In this document: piece after piece, positions 45,088 to 50,882 of the stretch | Numbering within the stretch: position 1 is the first letter of the stretch | Layout of the letters: the number at the start of each line of letters is the position of its first letter | NCBI RefSeq assembly: GCF_000008685.2 | Contig: NC_001318.1 | Coordinates: 267,642-318,523 of the forward strand | Direction: 5' to 3' | From: Borreliella burgdorferi B31 | GTDB lineage: Bacteria > Spirochaetota > Spirochaetia > Borreliales > Borreliaceae | Length of the DNA stretch: 50,882 nt | Notes under the pieces: model-generated | Told to the model about the DNA's origin: nothing | Database searches by the model: none | Seen by the model: only the letters and a program-made list of their open reading frames with translations | Position numbers and translations under genes: made by a program

Positions 45088-46482
45088 TCATCTAAATATA
45101 TTTAAAATTCTCTCAAGCCTGTTAAACCTTGAGCCCTTAATGACAATAAAAACTGAAGGTTCCAAGCTTTTTAAAAAAAAATCAATAAATTTATCAAACT
45201 CGCTAAAGTAATATAAACACTTTTCAACTAAATTCTCAGAATCCCTAACATCTAAAAATTCTTCGCCAATTAGAAAAATTTTATCAAAATTCATTGAAAT
45301 AGCCTCTTGAATTAAATCTTTGTGAGTTTTGTATGCCAATTCCCCAAGCTCTTTAAAAGACCCAAGAACTATAAACTTTTTGTTTTGGATATTAAGATCT
45401 AAAATCATATTTTTTAAGGCCATAAAAGAACCCATATTGCCATTATAAGAGTCGTTTAAAATCAAATATCCATTTTTTGTCAAAATTTCTGCTCTACCCT
45501 TTTGAAAAGCAGTTTCAATAAGGCCCTCTTTTATTTCTTTTTCTCTCATTCCTAAAAATAAAGCCAAATTAATACACCCTATTGCATTAAAAATATTATG
45601 CCGACCCAGCAATAAAATAGAGTATTCAAACCCTTTGTAAACAAAATCAAAAGAAAATTTCCCATCCAAAAAAGAAAATGACTTAATACTAAGATTTTCA
45701 AAATCAAAATAAACGATTTTAACATTTGGATTTGCGATTTTTGCTCTTTTTTCAAGATAAACACAATAATCATTCATTTCATTTACAACAAAGATTTCAA
45801 TGTTTTTGCCAATTATTTTGCTTTTTTCAAAAGCAATAGCTTGCAACTCCTTGAAGGCTTGCATATGCGCATAACTTATATTCGTAATAATAACAATTTC
45901 TGGTTTTAAAATTTGAGATAAAAGATCCATTTCTCCAACATAACTAACTCCAACTTCAAAAACAGCATATTCTTCATTACCCTCTACCCTTAAAATACTA
46001 AGAGGAAGTCCAATATCAGAATTTAAATTACCCCAAGTTTTGTAAGTTTTGTATTTCTTTGAAAGTATACTGTAAAGCATCTCTTTAGTTGTAGTTTTGC
46101 CATTGCTACCCGTAATAGCAATTCTTTTAAAGCTTGTTTTTTCAATTAAAAACGATGCCAAAGCTTGAAGAAGTTTTATTACATTGCTTGTAAGCAAAAA
46201 AACCAACCCTTCATTGTCATTTAAATATTTAATACACTCAGATTCATGCTCTCTTGAGCATGCAAAACATTTAACACCCAGATCAATTAAATATTTAACA
46301 AAAGAAAATCCATCTACTTTATTTCCCTTATACGCAAAATAAAGACTATCATTGATATTGTCATCCTTTATTTCGCGACTATCTAACGAATAAAAAGACA
46401 CTACTCTTTCAATATTTTTTATATTCCCCACAAATTTCACATCTTTAGAAGAGATTAAAATATCCTTAATCTTTATACGCAC
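45088..46482 (-). CDS. murF: MurF, UDP-MurNAc-tripeptide D-Ala-D-Ala ligase
   Basis: Adds D-Ala-D-Ala to the cell-wall precursor. The ATP loop is ITGSNGKTTTKEM; FEVGVSYVGEM and ILNDSYNGNMGSF are further ligase motifs. 464 residues is typical. Similarity to MurE is excluded by the YNGN motif and the position upstream of mraY. The start is GTG 46482 with GAGG a few bases upstream. Confidence 0.95.
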   Translation of the reverse strand: MRIKIKDILISSKDVKFVGNIKNIERVVSFYSLDSREIKDDNINDSLYFAYKGNKVDGFSFVKYLIDLGVKCFACSREHESECIKYLNDNEGLVFLLTSNVIKLLQALASFLIEKTSFKRIAITGSNGKTTTKEMLYSILSKKYKTYKTWGNLNSDIGLPLSILRVEGNEEYAVFEVGVSYVGEMDLLSQILKPEIVIITNISYAHMQAFKELQAIAFEKSKIIGKNIEIFVVNEMNDYCVYLEKRAKIANPNVKIVYFDFENLSIKSFSFLDGKFSFDFVYKGFEYSILLLGRHNIFNAIGCINLALFLGMREKEIKEGLIETAFQKGRAEILTKNGYLILNDSYNGNMGSFMALKNMILDLNIQNKKFIVLGSFKELGELAYKTHKDLIQEAISMNFDKIFLIGEEFLDVRDSENLVEKCLYYFSEFDKFIDFFLKSLEPSVFIVIKGSRFNRLERILNIFR

Positions 46483-46504
46483 TCAAACCTCATTCTAAAA
46501 TCTT

Positions 46505-46786
46505 TTACTCAACAAAAATATTTATATCTTCATTAGCTTTTTTTTCCAAATTTAATTCTCCAAAACAAAAACTCTCTATTCTATCAATATTTTCAAGCTC
46601 ATATATTACCGTCAGTAACCTTAAATTATCATCAATAATATTTTCCTGTTCATTGTCTAAGTGATTAAATTCCCTAAGCTTTACAACATATCTGAAATTT
46701 AAATAAATATTAAAACACAATATAACTGTTAGTATCAAAACTAAAATACAATAAACTTTAAATTCAATCTTACTTATGCTGTTCAT
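46505..46786 (-). CDS. ftsL: Small bitopic protein, probable FtsL (BB_0305 type)
   Basis: Protein of 93 residues. It has a short cytoplasmic end, one membrane helix (about 9-29) and a helical periplasmic stretch with coiled-coil character (LREFNHLDNEQENIIDDNLRLL). This is the FtsL pattern, and the place between rsmH and murF is where ftsL is found in most bacteria. FtsL sequences are too variable for motif proof. It overlaps rsmH by 4 bp (ATGA). Confidence 0.72.
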   Translation of the reverse strand: MNSISKIEFKVYCILVLILTVILCFNIYLNFRYVVKLREFNHLDNEQENIIDDNLRLLTVIYELENIDRIESFCFGELNLEKKANEDINIFVE

Positions 46787-47673
46787 AATTTTTTTACAAC
46801 TCTAAGTTTTGCACTCCTTGAAGGTTTGTTTTTTTTAATCTCATCAAAACTTGGCATAATGGGCTTTTTTGAGATCTTAGCATACAAATCACAGCTCAAG
46901 CTTCTAAAAAAATCTTTTACAATACGGTCCTCTATTGAATGAAACGTAATAATAGCTAAAATTCCATCTTTAGCTAAATTTTCTACCCAAAAAGGCAAGC
47001 TCCTTTTAAGCCGAGCAAGCTCATCATTTACATAAATTCTTAACGCTTGAAAAGTTTTTGTAGCTGGATTTATTTTAACTTTTGAAAAAGGATAAACTTT
47101 GCTTATTATGGATTGCAACTCTTTTGTGGTTTCTATTTTTTTAATTTTTCTATATTCTACAATAGCCTTAGAAATTCTTCTAGAATAATGTTCATTACTT
47201 AAATCATAAATTAAAGCTTCAAGGTCATATTTACTATAAGTGTTTACAATCTCAGCCGCACTAATTTTGCAAGAAGAAGAACAAAGCCTCATATCTAAAG
47301 GCTCATCTTCAAGAAAAGAAAATCCTTTTTTACTACCCTTGTAATGAAACATAGAAATACCAAGATCAACTAAAATAAAATTGGCTTTGACATTTAAAGG
47401 ATAATTGACGAAAAAATTATCAAACCAATCATTAAAATATGTAATTCTCTCTTCAAAAATAGAAAGAAACTGCCTTGCTCTTTCTAAAATTTGAGGATCT
47501 CTTTCAATTCCAACCAAACTTAAAAAGTCATATTTCTCAAGAATAGCCTTTGCATGAACACCTTCTCCAAGAGTAGAATCAATGTATATTAAGTCACTTT
47601 TTACGGGCAAATCTTCTATAAGCTTACAAATTGCATCAAGAAGTACTGGAAAATGAAAAGCATTATTATTCAT
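46783..47673 (-). CDS. rsmH: RsmH (MraW), 16S rRNA m4C1402 methyltransferase
   Basis: SAM-dependent enzyme methylating C1402 in the ribosomal decoding centre. Motif I is YIDSTLGEGVHAKAIL, then GIERDPQILERAR, NFILVDLGIS, PLDMRL and IITFHSIEDRIVKDFF. It has 296 residues from ATG 47673. rsmH conventionally opens the dcw cluster; mraZ is not beside it here. It overlaps the unknown gene upstream by 8 bp. Confidence 0.96.
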   Translation of the reverse strand: MNNNAFHFPVLLDAICKLIEDLPVKSDLIYIDSTLGEGVHAKAILEKYDFLSLVGIERDPQILERARQFLSIFEERITYFNDWFDNFFVNYPLNVKANFILVDLGISMFHYKGSKKGFSFLEDEPLDMRLCSSSCKISAAEIVNTYSKYDLEALIYDLSNEHYSRRISKAIVEYRKIKKIETTKELQSIISKVYPFSKVKINPATKTFQALRIYVNDELARLKRSLPFWVENLAKDGILAIITFHSIEDRIVKDFFRSLSCDLYAKISKKPIMPSFDEIKKNKPSRSAKLRVVKKL

Positions 47674-48502
47674 TTAATTTAAACCTATAAATTATTTTTT
47701 TTTCATTTCCATAAACATCGCCATATTTTATTTTAAGCTCATTCTTACCCTTAACAAAATTAAGATCATTTATCTTAAGACATCCCCCATCTTTTTTAAT
47801 GTTCAAAATATCTAACCCATAATTTTTCTCTTGGGCTAAAGTATGTGTATCATTAATCAAAAAAATATTTTGAAAATCTGAACGAAGAATACTTTTATTA
47901 TTCAAAATAGCTTCAAAATAATAAATTCCTTTAAGAGAATTTTCAAAAGATTCTACTTTTTGAGTATGAAAATACAACAAAAGACTGTATTGACCAGAAT
48001 CTACATTTAAATTTATATTTTTGGATAATTCCAATCTTTCATCATCGCCCTTTCCTTTTAAAAAAACCCTACCCAATGTATAAACTGTCTCAGCAACCAC
48101 ATTGTTCCTATTTTTGATAATAAACAAAGGATTGATAATTTTTTTAGCACTAGGATCATTAACTACCAAATCAATAACACTCTTTTCATCTTTTAAAAAA
48201 ATTTTTCCAAGCTTATAAAGAAATCCCCCAAAAACCTCTAAATTTAGATTTAAATCATTATCAAAAATAATTAAAATACTACCATCCCTATTTAAACTAT
48301 TTTTTGAATATAAAATTTTATAATTATTGGAAAAAACAGATACGGTTTTTTCCAAGGGCCTTAACCTTAGGCTAATATTCAACTTATTATTATCCAACAC
48401 ACCAAAATCTTTAACTAAAGCAAACTTTTCATCATTTCTAAATTCCAAAAATGAATATAAATCTAAAATATTAAAGAAAAATATAAAAACAATTAAAATC
48501 AC
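47666..48502 (-). CDS. Exported or membrane-anchored beta-rich protein, unknown (BB_0307 type)
   Basis: I do not recognise this 278-residue protein. Residues 1-18 (MILIVFIFFFNILDLYSF) are an uncleaved anchor or signal peptide. The rest is mostly alternating hydrophobic/polar beta-strand pattern with a C-terminal stretch (NDLNFVKGKNELKIKYGDVY) like an immunoglobulin-type domain. The start is GTG 48502, overlapping the previous stop (GTGA). Coupling with rsmH and the division genes suggests an envelope role; this is inference. Confidence 0.78.
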   Translation of the reverse strand: MILIVFIFFFNILDLYSFLEFRNDEKFALVKDFGVLDNNKLNISLRLRPLEKTVSVFSNNYKILYSKNSLNRDGSILIIFDNDLNLNLEVFGGFLYKLGKIFLKDEKSVIDLVVNDPSAKKIINPLFIIKNRNNVVAETVYTLGRVFLKGKGDDERLELSKNINLNVDSGQYSLLLYFHTQKVESFENSLKGIYYFEAILNNKSILRSDFQNIFLINDTHTLAQEKNYGLDILNIKKDGGCLKINDLNFVKGKNELKIKYGDVYGNEKKIIYRFKLNE

Positions 48503-49575
48503 TGAGCCAATCCCAAGTATTTTAAATCATTATTACTATTAAAATACAAAAGTCCCTTTCCAAATTCAACAAAAGAGCTTATTTCATCTTTAATAAAAAT
48601 ATTATCAAACAATTTAAAAGAATTTGCAGAATAAGTTTTTATATTAATGATTTTTTCACTCTCAGAATAAAAATATACTCTATAAATATTTTGAAAATAA
48701 TCATATGACGCTCTTAAAATAGAATTTTTATTTTCAACCTTAAATATTCTACCACTTTTAATATTTATCACCGCAAGTGAATTTTTGCCTTCAATAAACA
48801 AATTATGATAATCATCTATTTTTATAAAAGTCTCAAAACTATTAATGGTTAAATTGTTTAATTCTAAAATTTTTTTATAATTATTCTCTAAATCAATTAT
48901 TTCTAAAAAATACTCAGAACTGCCTTTTAGTGAAACCAAATATTTATTATCGGAGCTTAATTTAACAAAACATGTTGGAAATTTTCTCTCTAAAAAATTT
49001 TCCATATAAATTATCTTACCCTGTTTATATATATAAATCTCACCATTAGAAAGTCCCAAAACCAAAACTTCATTATTATAGTCCACACTTAAAATTGAGG
49101 ACAAAAAATTGAGCATTAGTATATTATTTCCGCTAGAATCATAAACTTCTAAAGTTTTATATAAATTATTTAAAGTAAAAATTAAATTATTTATTGCAAA
49201 AACAAAATCCTTTAGCTTGAGTGTAAATAAAAATTTATTGTTTTTAACAGAAAAAACAGAATAATCTTCGCCGGAATTAAAAAGCACATAATAATAGTCT
49301 GAATAACTTATTAAGTTATCACTTAAAAGAGAATAACAAGATTCCCCGAAATTAAGACTTAAAACCTTATTTGATACAAAAACATTCTTACTTAAATTTA
49401 TATTTTTACAATCAGATTTATTTTCAAAATTCTTAAAATCATAAAAATTAGATACATTCATAGTAGATCTTATAAAAAAATCAATCAAAATTATAAATAA
49501 TAAAAACAAGCTTAGAATCAAAAAAAATTTTAATTTTTTGAATTTAATAGTGCCCTCTTCTACATTAAAACTCAA
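48499..49575 (-). CDS. Bitopic protein with propeller-like periplasmic domain, unknown (BB_0308 type)
   Basis: Protein of 358 residues. A short basic cytoplasmic tail is followed by a membrane helix (about 17-36). The rest is a repeated beta pattern (YNNEVLVLGLSNGEIYIYKQ, SSDNKYLVSLKGSSEYFLEI, FGKGLLYFNSNNDLKYL) that reads like WD/PQQ-type propeller blades. No family is certain. TTG 49575 is the only in-frame start ahead of the membrane helix, with GGGGAG about 12 bases upstream. It overlaps BB_0307 by 4 bp. Confidence 0.78.
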   Translation of the reverse strand: MSFNVEEGTIKFKKLKFFLILSLFLLFIILIDFFIRSTMNVSNFYDFKNFENKSDCKNINLSKNVFVSNKVLSLNFGESCYSLLSDNLISYSDYYYVLFNSGEDYSVFSVKNNKFLFTLKLKDFVFAINNLIFTLNNLYKTLEVYDSSGNNILMLNFLSSILSVDYNNEVLVLGLSNGEIYIYKQGKIIYMENFLERKFPTCFVKLSSDNKYLVSLKGSSEYFLEIIDLENNYKKILELNNLTINSFETFIKIDDYHNLFIEGKNSLAVINIKSGRIFKVENKNSILRASYDYFQNIYRVYFYSESEKIINIKTYSANSFKLFDNIFIKDEISSFVEFGKGLLYFNSNNDLKYLGLAQ

Positions 49576-49605
49576 TATAACTACTTTCTCCCCACCTTAA
49601 TTTAT

Positions 49606-50364
49606 CTATTTTACTTTAATTAAATCTGAACTAAACTTTGAAGACCAAACTCCATGAAACCTTGAAAATTTTTCAGCAGCTTCTTTTTGAGAGGCTATAG
49701 TAGCCAAAGCTCTTCCAGCTTCAAGATAACCAAGAGAATGCAGTCCAAATTCATGAGATCCACTAATCTCATATTTGCCCCTTAAAATAAAAGCTCCTTC
49801 TTCTAAAAGCTCCAACACTTTAATAAGGTGTTCAAATTGAAATTTATAATAAGGACTCTCAAGTTTTAAATTCTTAGAAAAATCTCTAAAATCAATAATA
49901 TTTTTAGAAAAAACAATAAATTTGAGATACATATCCTCAAGAAAAACAAGTGTTTTAGAATCTTTTTTGCTAAAAATTTTAGCCAAATCAATTAAATAAC
50001 CTAATTTTTTAATAATTAAAAACCTCTCTTCTGGATTTAAATTAAGAGCCTGAGGCATTTCAATCAACTCTCTTGGAGTAATACTAAGAACAGGGCTAAT
50101 AACTAAACTAAAATCAGAAATCAACCCAGACAAAATTTTTTTTATAGAATAATTTACTTTCAATCTAGGCCTAGTATAAAAATAATTTAAAGAAGAAATA
50201 TAACTTAAAACATTTAAATTGAAATCAATAAGATTAAATGAAAGTTTAGCATTTGATGTAAATTCGCCAGTCTCTTTTATAGCTGCTATATCATTTAAAG
50301 TCCTTAAAACAAGATTATTAATGTACACTATTTTTTTATAATTTTCATTATCAATTAAATCCAT
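49606..50364 (-). CDS. Helical soluble protein of unknown function (BB_0309 type)
   Basis: About 252 residues, mostly helical, with no signal or membrane segment and no motif I know. The C-terminus (LGYLEAGRALATIASQKEAA) is Ala-rich. The frame extends to ATG 50385, but no ribosome site precedes it. ATG 50364 has AGGCAGGTG just upstream, so I prefer that start; the peptide gains seven residues if the other is used. It is first in the long transcript that runs into the division genes. Confidence 0.75.
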   Translation of the reverse strand: MDLIDNENYKKIVYINNLVLRTLNDIAAIKETGEFTSNAKLSFNLIDFNLNVLSYISSLNYFYTRPRLKVNYSIKKILSGLISDFSLVISPVLSITPRELIEMPQALNLNPEERFLIIKKLGYLIDLAKIFSKKDSKTLVFLEDMYLKFIVFSKNIIDFRDFSKNLKLESPYYKFQFEHLIKVLELLEEGAFILRGKYEISGSHEFGLHSLGYLEAGRALATIASQKEAAEKFSRFHGVWSSKFSSDLIKVK

Positions 50365-50386
50365 AAACACCTGCCTAAAACTCATA

Positions 50387-50479
50387 AAAGGGTGATTTAT
50401 CAGCTATCTAATATATTGATTTTAGCAAAAAATATATTAAATATTTTAACAAGTTATAAATTTATAAAAAACACCCTTT
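50387..50479 (-). repeat. Inverted repeat bracketing the start region of BB_0309
   Basis: AAAGGGTG (50387-50394) and CACCCTTT (50472-50479) are exact reverse complements 77 bases apart. In the minus-strand transcript this stem would close an AU-rich loop just before the longer candidate start of BB_0309, right after the small leader frame ends. It is the only G/C-containing pairing I see in the interval. Confidence 0.35.
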
Positions 50480-50531
50480 AAACATTAACTCTGCGAATAA
50501 ACAAAACATTAAAATCCTTATAATAAAACAT
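50478..50531 (-). CDS. Possible 17-codon leader ORF
   Basis: ATG 50531 is seven bases after AGAGG and is followed by 17 codons (MFYYKDFNVLFIRRVNV) and TAA. A second, overlapping 15-codon frame follows an AAGGA. In such AT-rich DNA a chance ribosome site is quite possible, so this is a candidate only. It lies in the 250-bp gene-free interval before BB_0309. Confidence 0.25.
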   Translation of the reverse strand: MFYYKDFNVLFIRRVNV

Positions 50532-50549
50532 GTAAAATCCTCTAACCTT

Positions 50550-50579
50550 ATTAAAGATTAGATTAAACCAAACATTCAA
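50550..50579 (-). promoter_or_regulatory. Candidate promoter upstream of BB_0309 and the division genes
   Basis: Minus-strand TTGAAT (50574-50579) and TTTAAT (50550-50555) are 18 bases apart. They lie downstream of the stop at 50636 and upstream of BB_0309. Initiation would give a leader of about 180 bases that includes the small reading frame at 50478-50531. Match is moderate in a very AT-rich region. Confidence 0.35.
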
Positions 50580-50635
50580 ACAACAACCAAGAAAAATTTT
50601 TATTAAAAAGAACACTGTTTAAAAAAACATTGAAC

Positions 50636-50882
50636 TTACAATAATTTGTTTTTTAATCTCTTAACAAAAGTATCCGTACAAAATGAAACAAAATTCAAGC
50701 TTTGAGAAGAAATTTTAAATTCAAAAACAACGTCAACTCCGAAAGAACCAAAATTAATTCCATCTAAAAAAATTGATGCTGCTGCTATAAAATATTCCTT
50801 TGAAAAAGAAATGGAAAGTTTACTTAATTTAGAGAACACAAAAGAACGATTATAAACAGAATGTGGAGAAATAGGCGTAAGT
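50636..50882 (-). CDS. C-terminal end of an unknown protein (BB_0310 type; N-terminus beyond right edge)
   Basis: A frame open to the window edge gives the last 81 residues (LTPISPHSVYNRSF ... FVKRLKNKLL), ending in TAA at 50636. The stretch alternates hydrophobic and polar residues (FVFSKLSKLSISFSKEYF, FGVDVVFEFKISS), so it is probably beta-rich. A GTG at 50839 could start a 67-residue version, but the frame continues without a stop to the edge, so a longer gene is more likely. Family unknown. Confidence 0.6.
   Translation of the reverse strand, partial: LTPISPHSVYNRSFVFSKLSKLSISFSKEYFIAAASIFLDGINFGSFGVDVVFEFKISSQSLNFVSFCTDTFVKRLKNKLL

Noticed and set aside
50636..50839. Complete 67-residue gene starting at GTG 50839
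   Set aside because: The frame continues upstream without a stop to the window edge, so it is better read as the end of a longer gene.

Overview
This window is a stretch of a Lyme-group Borrelia (Borreliella, B. burgdorferi sensu lato) main chromosome. The evidence is very low GC, the characteristic gene order dcw cluster - dprA - hslVU - flgB superoperon - flhG - FapA-type gene - second dnaK, and flgB upstream DNA that matches the well-known Borrelia PflgB promoter fragment. BB_ numbers used below are the B. burgdorferi B31 locus numbers I recall for this gene order (about BB_0257 to BB_0310); they come from memory, not from a search. I cannot assign the species within the complex.

Layout. 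From 1 to 6006 (minus strand): 5'-terminal part of ftsK, uppP, a lipoprotein lytic transglycosylase and an acidic membrane protein of unknown function. 6007-6212 is a divergent AT-rich promoter region with an 11-bp inverted repeat. 6213-7595 (plus) is a membrane-anchored TPR protein whose C-terminus looks like a dead Mrr-type nuclease fold. 7602-8855 (minus) is a LysM/M23 endopeptidase and 8917-9423 (plus) is signal peptidase I. From 50882 down to 9449 every gene is on the minus strand, with almost no gaps, so about 41 kb could be read as overlapping transcripts.

Reading that 41 kb in transcription order: the end of an unknown gene, a 250-bp leader region, three unknown genes (BB_0309, 0308, 0307), a reduced division and wall cluster (rsmH, ftsL-like, murF, mraY, ftsW, ftsQ, ftsA, ftsZ), a TPR lipoprotein, dprA, hslV and hslU. 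The flagellar operon follows, driven by a sigma70-type promoter lying inside the hslU 3' end: flgB, flgC, fliE, fliF, fliG, fliH, fliI, fliJ, flbB, fliK, flgD, flgE, flbD, motA, motB, fliL, fliM, fliN, fliO, fliP, fliQ, fliR, flhB, flhA, flhF, flhG. That is 26 genes in 22 kb, which fits the published description of the Borrelia flgB operon. After it come a two-TM protein reported as an atypical Hfq (BB_0268), a Jag_N-FapA protein, two small genes (one with SwrB-like architecture) and a short DnaK paralogue.

Together the window encodes the periplasmic flagellar motor, export gate, hook and stators, much of septum formation, and peptidoglycan lipid-carrier and remodelling enzymes. I found no tRNA, rRNA, CRISPR array, insertion sequence or prophage. 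The only gene-free stretches over 100 bp are 6007-6212 and 50386-50635; neither exceeds 300 bp.
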